This document shows positions 8,082-17,420 of a stretch of 64,000 nt of DNA, one piece after another. Positions within the stretch are counted from its first letter, which is position 1, and each line of letters begins with the position of its first letter. Origin of the DNA: Georgfuchsia toluolica (GTDB lineage Bacteria; Pseudomonadota; Gammaproteobacteria; Burkholderiales; Rhodocyclaceae); contig NZ_CAJQUM010000001.1 in the NCBI RefSeq assembly GCF_907163265.1, forward strand, positions 2,542,001 to 2,606,000, in the 5' to 3' direction. The notes under the pieces were generated by a model. The model saw nothing but the letters and a program-made list of their open reading frames with translations. It was not told the origin of the DNA and ran no database searches. The translations under genes and the position numbers were made by a program.

Positions 8082-9494
8082 ATGACGACGCCTCAAGACG
8101 TACTCAAACTGGTCAAGGAACAGGAAGTCAAGTTTGTCGACTTTCGCTTTACCGACACCCGCGGCAAGGAACAGCACGTTGGCGTGCCGATCAAGGCTTT
8201 CGGCTTGGAGAAATTCGAAGAGGGCCATGCTTTCGACGGCTCGTCGATTGCCGGCTGGAAGGGGATCCAGGCGTCGGACATGCTGCTGATGCCGGATGCC
8301 GCCACCGCTTACATCGATCCCTTCATGGATGAGACTACGCTGGTGCTGACCTGTGACGTGGTCGAACCCTCCGACGGCAAGGGCTATGATCGCGATCCGC
8401 GCTCCATCGCCAAGCGTGCCGAGGCATACCTGAAATCTTCCGGCATCGGCGACACCGCCTACTTTGGTCCCGAACCCGAATTCTTCATCTTCGACTCGGT
8501 CGAGTGGAAGATCGACATGTCCGGTTCCTACTGCAAGGTATTCTCGGAAGAAGCCGCCTGGGCTTCGGCCGAGAAGATCGAAGGCGGCAACGTCGGTCAC
8601 CGTCCCGGCGTCAAGGGTGGCTATTTCCCGGTGCCCCCGGTCGACAGCCTGAATGACATCCGTGCCCAGATGTGTCTGGCGCTGGAAGCCTGCGGCGTTG
8701 AAGTGGAAGTGCACCACCATGAAGTTGCGACTGCGGGCCAATGCGAAATCGGCACCAAGTTCGGCCCCCTGGTGCAACGCGCCGACCACACTCAGGTGCT
8801 CAAGTACATCATCCATAACGTGGCCCACAGCTATGGCAAGACTGCGACCTTCATGCCCAAGCCCATCGTTGGTGACAACGGTTCCGGCATGCATGTGCAC
8901 CAGTCGATCTGGAAAGGCGGCAAGAACCTGTTTGCGGGCAACGGCTACGCCGGCCTGTCGGAAATGGCGCTCTATTACATCGGCGGCATCATCAAGCACG
9001 CCCGCGCCCTGAACGCCATTACCAATCCGCTCACCAACTCCTACAAGCGTCTGGTGCCCGGTTTCGAAGCTCCGGTCAAGCTGGCTTACTCGGCCCGCAA
9101 CCGCTCCGCTTCGATCCGCGTGCCCTACGTCACGTCCGACAAGGCGCGCCGCATTGAGGTGCGCTTCCCTGATCCGGGCGCCAACCCCTATCTTGCCTTC
9201 ACCGCGATGATGATGGCCGGCCTTGATGGCATCCAGAACAAAATCCACCCAGGCGATCCCGCCGACAAGAACCTGTACGACCTGCCGCCCGAAGAAGACG
9301 CGAAGATCCCGACCGTCTGCTCCAGCCTCGAGCAGGCGCTCGATTATCTCGCCAACGACCACGAGTTCCTGACCCGTGGCGGTGTGTTCAGCAAGGAAAT
9401 GATCGATGCTTACATTGAGCTCCGAATGGAAGAGGTTACCCGCTTCCGCATGACCACTCACCCGCTCGAATACGAGATGTACTACAGCATCTAA
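8082..9494 (+). CDS. glnA: Glutamine synthetase, type I
   Basis: A 470-residue GSI enzyme that makes glutamine from glutamate, ammonia and ATP; it forms a dodecamer in the cytosol. Visible signatures are FDGSSIAGW near the N-terminus, the ATP-binding [16 protein letters not shown], the metal ligand region [15 protein letters not shown], and the adenylylation loop NLYDLPPEE with its tyrosine at the usual position near residue 398. That tyrosine implies control by GlnE adenylyltransferase. The ribosome site AGGAGA lies 8 bases before ATG. Upstream sigma-54 and NtrC-like sites, and ntrB–ntrC downstream, indicate nitrogen-starvation induction. Confidence 0.98.
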   Translation: MTTPQDVLKLVKEQEVKFVDFRFTDTRGKEQHVGVPIKAFGLEKFEEGHAFDGSSIAGWKGIQASDMLLMPDAATAYIDPFMDETTLVLTCDVVEPSDGKGYDRDPRSIAKRAEAYLKSSGIGDTAYFGPEPEFFIFDSVEWKIDMSGSYCKVFSEEAAWASAEKIEGGNVGHRPGVKGGYFPVPPVDSLNDIRAQMCLALEACGVEVEVHHHEVATAGQCEIGTKFGPLVQRADHTQVLKYIIHNVAHSYGKTATFMPKPIVGDNGSGMHVHQSIWKGGKNLFAGNGYAGLSEMALYYIGGIIKHARALNAITNPLTNSYKRLVPGFEAPVKLAYSARNRSASIRVPYVTSDKARRIEVRFPDPGANPYLAFTAMMMAGLDGIQNKIHPGDPADKNLYDLPPEEDAKIPTVCSSLEQALDYLANDHEFLTRGGVFSKEMIDAYIELRMEEVTRFRMTTHPLEYEMYYSI

Positions 9495-9670
9495 CGCGCA
9501 TGGTCGCCAGCGCCATCCTTGGTGATGAAAATGCGCGAAAGACAAATCGAAGCCCCTCACCCAATCCCGCCCCGGGGCGGGGTTACCGATTTGCTCGCTG
9601 CGCTCGATAGTCACAATGCGCGCCGTTTTTACTTTTTCACACTAGAACCTAACTTCGCACTTCTCAAAGC

Positions 9671-9705
9671 GGGGCAAACCTGGCGTTTGCCCCGTCTTTT
9701 TTTTT
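9671..9705 (+). terminator. Rho-independent terminator between glnA and the DUF4124 gene
   Basis: A perfect 9-bp stem GGGGCAAAC / GTTTGCCCC with a 5-base loop is followed by TCTTTTTTTTT. It lies about 175 bases after the glnA stop and would separate glnA from the following genes. A second perfect 16-base palindrome, CCCGCCCCGGGGCGGG at 9566–9581, lies closer to glnA and lacks a T run. Confidence 0.85.
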
Positions 9706-9733
9706 CGCCTACACTTCACCTTCCTCAGGCATC

Positions 9734-10201
9734 ATGCGACCCATGCTCAAAGCAACTCTGCAGATCTTGGTGATGATTTCGTTGACGAGCCCAATCGGGG
9801 CGAGCGCAAGCACGCTCTATCGCTGCAAGGATGAGTTCGGGCATGCCACTTATACGAATTACAAGGCCGACAATCGCAAATGCACGGTGTTGTCGCACGA
9901 CGAAACACGCAGCAGCAGATCTGCTTCAAAGTCGGGCGGCAACACCAACGGCAAGGCCTCTCCCGCAGACTTTCCCAAGGTGGCGGGGGAGACGCAAAAA
10001 AACCGGGATAGCGATCGCCGCTACATCCTCGAACAGGAATTGGCGGCTGAGCAGAAACACCTTGAGGAAGCGCGCAAGTCGCTTACCGAACAGCCTTCCG
10101 GGGCGGGGTTGAACAGGCACAACCCATCCGTGATCGTATCGCACTGCATGAACGCAACCTGGATGCCTTGCGGCGCGAGATTTCCAATCTCAAATAAATA
10201 A
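9734..10201 (+). CDS. DUF4124 domain protein with a probable 1-base frameshift
   Basis: A 155-residue exported protein. Residues 1–26 form a signal peptide, and TLYRCKDEFGHATYTNYKAD is the DUF4124 domain, of unknown function. A charged coiled coil follows (RYILEQELAAEQKHLEEARK). After about base 10100 the reading turns unlike the coiled coil and adds stray cysteines. The -1 frame instead reads RDRIALHERNLDALRREIS and stops at 10197, continuing the coiled coil naturally. Adding one G in the G runs at 10100–10103 or 10105–10108 restores a single frame. It is therefore either a sequencing error or a real deletion. It lies between glnA and ntrB, a position such genes commonly occupy in betaproteobacteria. 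Confidence 0.75.
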   Translation: MRPMLKATLQILVMISLTSPIGASASTLYRCKDEFGHATYTNYKADNRKCTVLSHDETRSSRSASKSGGNTNGKASPADFPKVAGETQKNRDSDRRYILEQELAAEQKHLEEARKSLTEQPSGAGLNRHNPSVIVSHCMNATWMPCGARFPISNK

Positions 10202-10251
10202 CCGCGCGTGCGAGCAACATAAATGGCTCGCTTTTTGCTGATCAAGGCGCC

Positions 10252-11340
10252 ATGAACTCTTCCGAGAGACACTCGCCCCAGCAGCTGGCATTCAGCGGAC
10301 TCGACCTACTGTCTTCCGCCGTCGTCGTGCTCGATGAGCGCGAACTCATCAGGCATATGAATCCGGCCGCCGAAAATCTCTTCGCCGTGGCGCAGCGCGC
10401 CTGGCTGGGGCATCCGCTGGCCCAGTTGCTGGGATCGTCGAAAGTGCTGGTGGCGGCGCTGGAAAATGTGCTGAAAAACAACTGGAGCTATACCGGCCAC
10501 AACATCGAGGTAGCGCGTGGCGACCAGCCGGCCCTGCATGTCGACTGCACGGTAACGCCCATTGAGGCGGAAGGGGCCGGATTGTTGCTGGAGTTTCGCC
10601 CGATCGATCAACAATTGCGTGCCGTGCGCGAAGAACGCGAGGCGGTGCAGCAGCAGGCCAACCGCGAACTGATCCGCAATCTCGCGCACGAAATCAAGAA
10701 TCCGCTGGGCGGCATCCGCGGCTCGGCGCAACTGCTGGAACGCGAATTATCGGTACCCGCGTTGCGCGAATACACGCAGGTCATCATCAGCGAGGTGGAT
10801 CGCCTGCAGGATCTCATGCAGCGCCTTCTGTCTTCGCACCGGACCATGCAGCCGGCACAGATCAATATCCATGAAATTCTCGAGCGCGTACTGCGCCTGA
10901 TTCACGCCGAGTTCTCCGGCGTGCGGGTGCGCCGCGATTACGATACTTCGCTGCCGGAGCTGACCGGCGATCGCGAACAACTGATTCAGGCCATCCTGAA
11001 CATCGCGCGCAATGCGGCACAGGCAATGAATGGACAAGGCGAGATCGTGTTCAGGACGCGATCCCTGCGCAAAGTGACGTTGGCGAAAAAACACTATGCG
11101 CTGGCACTGGAATTGCAAGTGATAGACAACGGCCCCGGTATCGCGGAGAACATTCGCGACAAGATCTTCTATCCCTTGGTATCGGGGCGCGAGAACGGCA
11201 GCGGGCTGGGACTGACATTGACGCAGAGCTTCATTCATCAGCATCATGGCACCATCGAGGTCGAGTCGCGGCCCGGCCGTACCTCTTTTCGCATCATGCT
11301 GCCGCTGATGAGCGAACAGGGAAACAGGAATAAATCATGA
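10252..11340 (+). CDS. glnL: Nitrogen regulation sensor kinase NtrB
   Basis: A 362-residue cytoplasmic histidine kinase/phosphatase that phosphorylates NtrC when nitrogen is limiting, under PII control. An N-terminal PAS domain (LLSSAVVVLDERELIRHMNPAAE) precedes the HisKA box NLAHEIKNPLGGIRGSAQLL, with the phospho-acceptor near His146. The ATPase domain shows the N box (ILNIARNAAQAM), G1 (DNGPGIAENIRDKIF) and G2 (GSGLGLTLT). There are no membrane segments, as expected. Its stop overlaps the ntrC start by 4 bases (ATGA), so the pair is translationally coupled. The glnA–ntrB–ntrC order is the classical one. Confidence 0.96.
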   Translation: MNSSERHSPQQLAFSGLDLLSSAVVVLDERELIRHMNPAAENLFAVAQRAWLGHPLAQLLGSSKVLVAALENVLKNNWSYTGHNIEVARGDQPALHVDCTVTPIEAEGAGLLLEFRPIDQQLRAVREEREAVQQQANRELIRNLAHEIKNPLGGIRGSAQLLERELSVPALREYTQVIISEVDRLQDLMQRLLSSHRTMQPAQINIHEILERVLRLIHAEFSGVRVRRDYDTSLPELTGDREQLIQAILNIARNAAQAMNGQGEIVFRTRSLRKVTLAKKHYALALELQVIDNGPGIAENIRDKIFYPLVSGRENGSGLGLTLTQSFIHQHHGTIEVESRPGRTSFRIMLPLMSEQGNRNKS

Positions 11341-12749
11341 ATCCGGTCTGGATAGTTGACGACGATCGTTCGATTCGCTGGGTGCTCGAAAAGGCTTTGG
11401 CGCGGGAAGACATCAAGTACAAGAGCTTCGCCTCGGCAAGCGAAGCGAAGCGCACGCTTGAAGACGGCGAAGTACCGCAGGTGCTGGTGTCGGATGTCCG
11501 CATGCCGGGCGATTCCGGCCTCGATCTGCTGCGTCATGTGAAAGCCTCGTGGCCCGATTTGCCCGTCATCATCATGACGGCCTATTCCGACCTCGATTCC
11601 GCCGTCGCCGCGTTCCAGGGCGGCGCCTATGAATACCTGCCCAAGCCCTTCGATGTCGATCAGGCGCTGGATCTGGTCAAGCGGGCAATAGCCGAAATCG
11701 AGCACCATCCCGGTGCTTCCGAAGCAACTGCCGTGGCGCCGGAAATCCTCGGCCAGGCGCCGTCGATGCAGGAAGTATTTCGCGCCATCGGCCGCCTGTC
11801 GCAGTCGCATGCCACTGTACTCATCAATGGCGAATCGGGTACCGGCAAGGAGCTGGTGGCGCACGCACTGCACCGCCACAGTCCGCGCCGCGATGCCCCC
11901 TTCATCGCCATCAACACTGCGGCGATTCCACGCGACCTGCTCGAATCCGAATTGTTCGGCCATGAAAAAGGCGCCTTCACCGGCGCCACGGCGCAACGGC
12001 GCGGGCGTTTTGAGCAGGCCGAGGGCGGCACGCTGTTTCTCGATGAAATCGGCGACATGCCCGCTGAACTGCAAACGCGCTTGCTGCGCGTGCTTTCGGA
12101 CGGAAACTTCTATCGTGTCGGCGGCCACTCGCCGGTCAAGGCCAATGTCCGCGTCATCACCGCCACGCACCAGAATCTCGAAGAGCGCGTCAAGCAGGGC
12201 CAGTTCCGCGAAGACCTGTTTCATCGCCTGAATGTCATTCGCCTGCGCCTGCCGGCCTTGCGCGAACGGCGCGAGGACATTCCGGTGCTGGCACGTCACT
12301 TCCTCGCCCGCAGTGCGCAGGATCTCGGCGTCGAGCCCAAACGCTTGTCCGCCGCTGCGATCAAATACATGACCGGACTCGAATTTCCCGGCAACGTGCG
12401 CCAACTGGAAAACCTCTGTCACTGGTTAACCGTGATGGCGCCCGGACAAATCGTGGATATTGTCGATTTGCCCGCTGAATTGCGCGAGCAGAGCATCGGC
12501 AATGCACCGGGCAACTGGCTCGACGCACTGGCGGCCGAAGCCGACGCGTTGATCGCCGCAAAGCCGGGCGAAGTTTTCGAGTTGCTGACCCGCGCCTTCG
12601 AGGGACTGCTGATTCGCCGCGCGCTGACCGCGACCGGCGGGCGCCGCATCGAAGCGGCGCAACTGCTCGGCATCGGCCGCAATACCATTACGCGCAAGAT
12701 CCAGGAACTGGGACTGGATGAAAACAAGGGCAACGATTCGACACCCTAG
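11337..12749 (+). CDS. glnG: Nitrogen regulator NtrC, sigma-54 activator
   Basis: A 470-residue response regulator. The receiver domain has the acidic pair (VDDDRS), the phosphorylated aspartate near residue 53 (SDVRMPG) and the conserved lysine in YLPKPFD. The central AAA+ domain carries Walker A GESGTGKE, the sigma-54 contact loop GAFTGA, Walker B (GGTLFLDEIGDM) and arginine fingers in FREDLFHRLNV. A Fis-type HTH closes the protein (RIEAAQLLGIGRNTITRKI). It is expected to bind the two boxes upstream of glnA and open the sigma-54 promoter there. It is translationally coupled to ntrB. Confidence 0.97.
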   Translation: MNPVWIVDDDRSIRWVLEKALAREDIKYKSFASASEAKRTLEDGEVPQVLVSDVRMPGDSGLDLLRHVKASWPDLPVIIMTAYSDLDSAVAAFQGGAYEYLPKPFDVDQALDLVKRAIAEIEHHPGASEATAVAPEILGQAPSMQEVFRAIGRLSQSHATVLINGESGTGKELVAHALHRHSPRRDAPFIAINTAAIPRDLLESELFGHEKGAFTGATAQRRGRFEQAEGGTLFLDEIGDMPAELQTRLLRVLSDGNFYRVGGHSPVKANVRVITATHQNLEERVKQGQFREDLFHRLNVIRLRLPALRERREDIPVLARHFLARSAQDLGVEPKRLSAAAIKYMTGLEFPGNVRQLENLCHWLTVMAPGQIVDIVDLPAELREQSIGNAPGNWLDALAAEADALIAAKPGEVFELLTRAFEGLLIRRALTATGGRRIEAAQLLGIGRNTITRKIQELGLDENKGNDSTP

Positions 12750-12778
12750 CCGTCGCGGGTTTCCCGCATAATCGGCCC

Positions 12779-13564
12779 ATGCCGTCCCCGACCTTCGATG
12801 TTGCCGCCTGTGCCGCCGCCCTCGGCGCGGAGGCCGCCGCGTTTTCCCTGAATGCGGTGGCCGAATGCGATTCCACCAATACGCAATTGATGCGGCAGGC
12901 CGAAGCCGGTGCGCCCTCGGCCACAGTGATCGTTGCCGACCGCCAGAGCGCGGGACGCGGGCGGCGCGAACGCGTGTGGCTTTCATCGCCCCTGCATAGC
13001 CTGACGTTTTCCCTCTTGTGGCGTTTTGCCGCCGGATCATCTGCACCGGAGGCGCTGTCGCTCGCCGTCGGGCTGGGCTTGCAGCGTGCCCTGGCAGCAG
13101 CGGGAGCGACGGCAGCGGTCAAGTGGCCGAACGATATTTTGTGCCGGGGCAGGAAGCTTGCCGGGGTGCTGATCGAGGTCCAGCCCGGCGACATTAAATC
13201 CGCGATCATTGGCATCGGCATCAATCTGCGCCTGCCGCCCGATATGCCTGCTGCAATTGCCGACAACGCGATTGCACTCGATGAAGTGCTGCCGCAGTCA
13301 CCCACGCGCGAGCGCTTGCTGGCAGTCCTGCTCAGCGAGCTCGCAGCAACACTGCACCGTTATCAAAGCGAAGGCTTTGCCGGCCTGCGCGACGAATGGC
13401 AGGCCCGGCACGTGTTCCAGGGCAGCAATGTTCGAATTATGGGCGGCGGCGAAGATATCGAAGGCATTTGTAGCGGCGTTACCGATCGCGGCGAGCTTCT
13501 GATCAAAACGGAAAAAGGAACACAGCGTGTCATCACTGGCGATGTCAGTTTGAGGCCGACATGA
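12779..13564 (+). CDS. birA: Biotin–[acetyl-CoA-carboxylase] ligase
   Basis: A 261-residue class I biotin protein ligase that joins biotin to the acetyl-CoA carboxylase carrier via biotinyl-AMP. The biotin/ATP loop is AGRGRRERVW, followed by VKWPNDIL and the KLAGVLIE strand. The protein begins nearly at the catalytic domain, so the N-terminal DNA-binding HTH of the E. coli repressor type is absent and it should not repress bio genes. The stop overlaps the coaX start by 4 bases. This birA–coaX–SPOR–coaE order opens a compact cofactor cluster. Confidence 0.94.
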   Translation: MPSPTFDVAACAAALGAEAAAFSLNAVAECDSTNTQLMRQAEAGAPSATVIVADRQSAGRGRRERVWLSSPLHSLTFSLLWRFAAGSSAPEALSLAVGLGLQRALAAAGATAAVKWPNDILCRGRKLAGVLIEVQPGDIKSAIIGIGINLRLPPDMPAAIADNAIALDEVLPQSPTRERLLAVLLSELAATLHRYQSEGFAGLRDEWQARHVFQGSNVRIMGGGEDIEGICSGVTDRGELLIKTEKGTQRVITGDVSLRPT

Positions 13565-14298
13565 TTCTTTGTCTTGACTGCGGCAACAGCCGGCTTAAAT
13601 GGGGCCTGCGTCACGATGGCGATTGGCTGGCAAGCGGCGCGTTGCCTTATGACGAGATGGCACGGCTGGCCGAACAACTGCCGGCGGACTGTGTGCCGCA
13701 ACGGGTCATCGGCTGCAATGTCGCAGGGATTGAGCGGGCCGGACAAATCGAAACGGCGCTCAGTTCGATTGCTGATTTGACGATCAACTGGATCACGGCG
13801 CAGGAGGCGCAATGCGGCGTCGTCAACGGCTACGAGGTTCCCGCCAGCCTCGGCGCGGATCGTTGGGCGGCGCTGATCGGCGCGCGGGCATTGCAGCACG
13901 GTGCGGTGCTGGTGGTACTGGCCGGCACGGCGACCACCATCGATGTACTCGACGCTGGCGGCCGGCATCAAGGCGGCTTGATCCTGCCCGGGCTCAAGCT
14001 GATGACCAGCGCGCTGGCGACAGGCACGGCACAGCTGCCATTGGCCTGCGGCGAATATCAACCGTTGCCGCGCAATACCCATGACGCGATCATCAGTGGC
14101 GCGATACAGGCGACGCTGGGCGCCATATCCCGCATGTACGCCGTTCTGCCTTCGGGACAGGAAGCGGTTTGCCTGCTCGCGGGCGGCGGCGCCGATAGTT
14201 TGCAGGGGCATCTGGGCGTACCCAGTCGGCGCATCGACAAGCTGGTGCTGGAAGGTCTGGTTCGCATCGCCACAGAGCCGTCTTCCAATACTGCATAA
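13561..14298 (+). CDS. coaX: Type III pantothenate kinase
   Basis: A 245-residue ASKHA-fold kinase that phosphorylates pantothenate, the first step of CoA synthesis. The N-terminal phosphate loop is LCLDCGNSRLKWG; GADRWAALIGARAL contains the catalytic aspartate and binding residues. LVVLAGTATTIDVLD is the second phosphate motif and GGLILPGLKLM a further family block. It is coupled by a 4-base overlap to birA. With coaE two genes downstream, the first and last steps of CoA synthesis are encoded together. Type III enzymes are not feedback-inhibited by CoA, unlike CoaA. Confidence 0.95.
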   Translation: MILCLDCGNSRLKWGLRHDGDWLASGALPYDEMARLAEQLPADCVPQRVIGCNVAGIERAGQIETALSSIADLTINWITAQEAQCGVVNGYEVPASLGADRWAALIGARALQHGAVLVVLAGTATTIDVLDAGGRHQGGLILPGLKLMTSALATGTAQLPLACGEYQPLPRNTHDAIISGAIQATLGAISRMYAVLPSGQEAVCLLAGGGADSLQGHLGVPSRRIDKLVLEGLVRIATEPSSNTA

Positions 14299-14336
14299 TC
14301 CGGCCTTCGCCATCGAATCGACACGCAACAAACAAC

Positions 14337-14975
14337 ATGGCAAGAACTGTTTTCCTGCTTCTGGTTTTGCTTAACCTGCTGGCGTTCGCCTGGGTTTACC
14401 TGAAGGGGGACGATCGCATCAACGCCGGCCGCGAGCCGCAACGCGCCAAGTCGGAGCTGGCTGTCGACAAGATTCGCCTGCTGACTCCAGTGGACAGTGT
14501 GCCGGAAAGCTGTCGTGCTTTTGTGGGCGCCACGGTTGTGGAGGCACAGGAGATTGCCAAGGCCTGGTCGGAAAAACTGCCCGCGGCACACATCACGGTT
14601 AACTCCGTCATGCCGCACCCGGTTTTCGATATGGTCATTGCCGGGCTTGCTTCCCGCGCCGTTGCGGAAGCCAAGCTGGTCCAATTGAAAAGCCTCGGTA
14701 TCAGCGAAGCCCTCCAGGTCAAGACAGAAGATGGCAAGCGTTTTTCGGTGTTGATGGCCACCTTCACAGAGCGCGGCGCGGCCGACGAGGCGTTGAAGAA
14801 CGTCGCCCAAAAAGGCGTCCGCTCTGCCGTAATCATCCAGAGGCAAGCCGCGCTGGCACAACCGGCCATCGAAGTCCGCGGCGGCGATGCCATCCTGAAA
14901 CCGCTGGCCGAACTGGCTTCATTACACCGGGGCCTCACCGCAGCGCAGTGCGATGCCGCAAGAGGTGCGCCGTGA
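14337..14975 (+). CDS. SPOR-like membrane-anchored protein
   Basis: A 212-residue protein with one N-terminal transmembrane helix (residues 4–21, VFLLLVLLNLLAFAWVYL) and the rest predicted periplasmic. RIRLLTPVD- and CRAFVG-type segments, then two repeats of hydrophobic/charged strands around VIAGLASRAVAEAKLVQLK, resemble the SPOR-related proteins that follow coaX in many betaproteobacteria. A peptidoglycan-binding or cell-division role is inferred from that family and from zapD downstream; it is not shown by any catalytic motif. The stop codon overlaps the coaE GTG start by 4 bases. Confidence 0.65.
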   Translation: MARTVFLLLVLLNLLAFAWVYLKGDDRINAGREPQRAKSELAVDKIRLLTPVDSVPESCRAFVGATVVEAQEIAKAWSEKLPAAHITVNSVMPHPVFDMVIAGLASRAVAEAKLVQLKSLGISEALQVKTEDGKRFSVLMATFTERGAADEALKNVAQKGVRSAVIIQRQAALAQPAIEVRGGDAILKPLAELASLHRGLTAAQCDAARGAP

Positions 14976-15613
14976 GGGGCTTCAGCGTCGGTCTGGGCGG
15001 AGGTATCGGCAGCGGCAAGAGCGCTGCTGCGGACAGGTTTGCCGAACTGGGTGCCGCCGTCATCGATGCCGATGTCATCTCCCATGAGTTGACTGGCCCC
15101 GGCGGTGCGGCAATGCCTGCCATAGAGCAGGCCTTCGGCGCGGAAGCGATGGCGGCCGACGGTTCGCTGGATCGTGCCGCGATGCGCCGCCTTGTGTTTG
15201 CTGATGCGTCGCGTCGCGCGCAGCTTGAGGCAATCCTGCATCCGATGATCCGCGCCGTCAGCGATGCGCGGCGTGATGCCGCCATCATTGCCGGAGCGCC
15301 CTATGCCGTGATGGTGATCCCCCTCCTGATCGAGTCGGGCAACCATCGGGATCGCTTCGACCGGATTGCTATCGTCGATTGCTCCGAGGCCTTGCAGGTC
15401 AAGCGCGTCATGGCGCGCAGCGGCCTTGCTGCCGCCGAGGTGGCAGCCATCCTGGCGGCGCAGGCCAGCCGCCAGGCACGATTGGCGATCGCCGACGACG
15501 TCATCCACAATGATGCCGATCTGGAGACATTGCGAACGCAGGTCGGGGTTCTTCACGCGAAGTATTGCGCATTGGCCGACAAAATGAGGGACAAAATGAG
15601 GAAAAGCGGTTGA
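14972..15613 (+). CDS. coaE: Dephospho-CoA kinase
   Basis: A 213-residue P-loop kinase that phosphorylates dephospho-CoA at the 3'-OH, the last step of CoA synthesis. Walker A is GGGIGSGKSAAAD near the N-terminus; VIDADVISHELTGPGG contains the substrate-binding and catalytic aspartate, and IPLLIESG the lid-side motif. GTG at 14972 is preferred because an AGAGG site lies 6 bases before it and it overlaps the upstream stop in the coupled GTGA arrangement. A further upstream in-frame GTG at 14948 would add eight residues with no family support. Confidence 0.93.
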   Translation: MRGFSVGLGGGIGSGKSAAADRFAELGAAVIDADVISHELTGPGGAAMPAIEQAFGAEAMAADGSLDRAAMRRLVFADASRRAQLEAILHPMIRAVSDARRDAAIIAGAPYAVMVIPLLIESGNHRDRFDRIAIVDCSEALQVKRVMARSGLAAAEVAAILAAQASRQARLAIADDVIHNDADLETLRTQVGVLHAKYCALADKMRDKMRKSG

Positions 15614-15665
15614 GATTCGGTCCCGAATCGGTCAGAATCTGCCGGGTTTTCCACCGGGCGGGATT

Positions 15666-16421
15666 GTGATTACCTACGAATATCCTCTTAACGAGCGCAT
15701 TCGCACACTGCTGCGATTGGAGGATCTGTTCGGCAAGATGGATCACTTCGTTTCCGCTCCGGATCCCGAAGATCATCATATGGCACTGGTGACGCTGTTC
15801 GAGATTCTCGAAGTCGCCGGCCGCGCCGATCTCAAGTTCGACTTGATGCAGGAACTCGAACGGCAACGCCAGATCCTGCTTTCCTTCCGCAACAACCCTG
15901 ATATTTCGGAGGATGCGTTATCCGGCGCGCTCTACGAAATCGAACAGGCCGCTGCGGCGCTGCTTGCCATACAAGGCCGTCTTGGGCAGCACCTGCGCGA
16001 CAATGAATGGCTGATGGCAATCAAGAATCGCTCGGTGATTCCAGGCGGAGTCTGCGAGTTTGATCTTCCCTCCTACCATTTCTGGCTGCATCGCGAAATC
16101 TCGCACCGGCAGCGGAATTTGCAGCACTGGACGGCGCCCATACTGGCCGTCAACCAGGCCATCGCCATTGTGCTGCGCCTGTTGCGGGCTTCGGGCCGGC
16201 CGGAGAATCAGGTCGCGAGCCATGGCGCTTACCAACTGATGCTGGCCGGCCGTACGGCGCAGATGGTGCGGCTCCGTCTCGGTCTTGCCGATGCCTGCGT
16301 GCCCGAAATCAGCGCCAGCAAGTATGCGCTTAACATTCGTTTTCTTGCGGCAGAGGTAGATCAACGACCCAAGCAAGTCAATGAGGATGTGAGATTCGAG
16401 CTAACCTTCTGCAACCTGTAA
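15666..16421 (+). CDS. zapD: Cell division protein ZapD
   Basis: A 251-residue DUF1342 protein that bundles FtsZ filaments and supports Z-ring assembly. It begins with the family start TYEYPLNERIRTLLRLEDLF and has the helical N-terminal region plus C-terminal beta region (YHFWLH, YQLMLAGRTAQMVRL). The start is GTG at 15666, which matches the family's N-terminus. It follows coaE by 52 bases. In many relatives a small zinc protein, YacG, comes next; it is missing here, and an AT-richer accessory region begins immediately after zapD. Confidence 0.93.
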   Translation: MITYEYPLNERIRTLLRLEDLFGKMDHFVSAPDPEDHHMALVTLFEILEVAGRADLKFDLMQELERQRQILLSFRNNPDISEDALSGALYEIEQAAAALLAIQGRLGQHLRDNEWLMAIKNRSVIPGGVCEFDLPSYHFWLHREISHRQRNLQHWTAPILAVNQAIAIVLRLLRASGRPENQVASHGAYQLMLAGRTAQMVRLRLGLADACVPEISASKYALNIRFLAAEVDQRPKQVNEDVRFELTFCNL

Positions 16422-16922
16422 TGCTGGTTCAGAAGTATTAACCCTGATCACAAATTCCCTGCAATTCCAATTCGCCACGGAAACGGACATTCAGATAACC
16501 CTAGAAAAAGCAGTTCACCATGACGACCACGGCGACACGGCGAAAACACAAGGCATGGCAGGCATGCGGTGCCTCACCCATCTGATGAAACGAAGTCTAT
16601 TGGCAAGCTTTTGATTTTCCGCCGTCCCACAGGGATTTCCGGTGGTCATTTCCTTTGGTCATGACTCGCGGTGTCGCCGTGGTGCGTCAGGCAGCGGCGG
16701 CATTGTCGAACACCGCTGCTACCAAGGGCTCTGGCGGATATATGCGACAAATATATTTTTTGTACAACTGCCGCGGCGCAAGCCTCGGCCCAAGCGTTCC
16801 GCTGTGGCAGCAAGCTTGACCCGGAGCATGACGGAAAGTCCTGGCCAGAAGCGGAAGTCAGAGTTGTCATTCCAGTCGACCAGTGGCACGATGTTGCCAT
16901 TCGATTAACGGCAAGAATCATT
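16422..16922. other. 500-base stretch without a recognisable gene
   Basis: No credible coding region is visible. The composition becomes more AT-rich, especially near 16740–16775 (ACAAATATATTTTTTGT). Short frames read across it but match no family I know. The stretch marks the change from the conserved zapD cluster to accessory DNA and may hold decayed sequence, including the place where yacG is expected. Confidence 0.5.
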
Positions 16923-17201
16923 GTGAGTCATAAGCATCTCAACCTGCTGCGCACGATCTTTGAGGCCCCTCTCAACAGTAATATCCACTGGCGTGAGGTC
17001 GAGTCTTTATTGCATCATCTCGGCGCTACAGTTGAACCAACTCACGGCGCCCGTTTCCGGATTGTGCTGAACGGAGTGGAAGGGTTCTTGCATCATCCCC
17101 ATCACAATAACGTCTGCGACAAGCAGACTATCAAGCTGCTAAAGGAGTTCTTGGCTCATGCCGGCGTAAGCCTGTCGAGCTATGAGAATGGGAAAGAATG
17201 A
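16923..17201 (+). CDS. HicA-like toxin (orphan)
   Basis: A 92-residue small protein that reads like the HicA/YcfA family of mRNA interferases: KHLNLLRTIFE, then WREVESLLHHLGATVEPTHG, then RFRIVLNGVEGFLHHPHHNN. The histidine in the last block sits where the family's catalytic histidine is expected, within a dsRBD-like fold. GTG at 16923 is chosen because the in-frame sequence before it is not family-like and a full HicA-like domain starts here; the ribosome site is weak. No HicB antitoxin is seen on either side within 500 bases, so the pair is incomplete or the partner is unrecognised. Confidence 0.6.
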   Translation: MSHKHLNLLRTIFEAPLNSNIHWREVESLLHHLGATVEPTHGARFRIVLNGVEGFLHHPHHNNVCDKQTIKLLKEFLAHAGVSLSSYENGKE

Positions 17202-17420
17202 TGTCGCGGTACTCACAGGGTTTCATCGGTCATGGCACGACCGCCGGCCAAAAGTGATATTCCTCTCGCGCATTGGCAGGATGTCCATTGAAGTGATGTA
17301 GTTGACGCAGAATAGTCAGGGCTTCCCGCCATGGGCGGATGCCGCATCCCGTCCGACCCCAGCTCGGGTTCAAGCAGCCAGGAAAACCGCTAAACTGGCG
17401 GCAATTATCCCTGTCTGCGA

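Noticed and set aside
8067-9614. A 515-codon open frame antisense to glnA
   Set aside because: It mirrors a highly conserved gene in GC-rich DNA with strong codon bias; no ribosome site or family resemblance. It is a shadow frame.
9519-9773. 84-codon frame after glnA
   Set aside because: It crosses a palindrome and the rho-independent terminator and resembles no family.
16671-16922. N-terminal extension of the HicA-like protein
   Set aside because: The extra 84 residues are cysteine- and arginine-rich and unlike the family; GTG at 16923 begins the domain.
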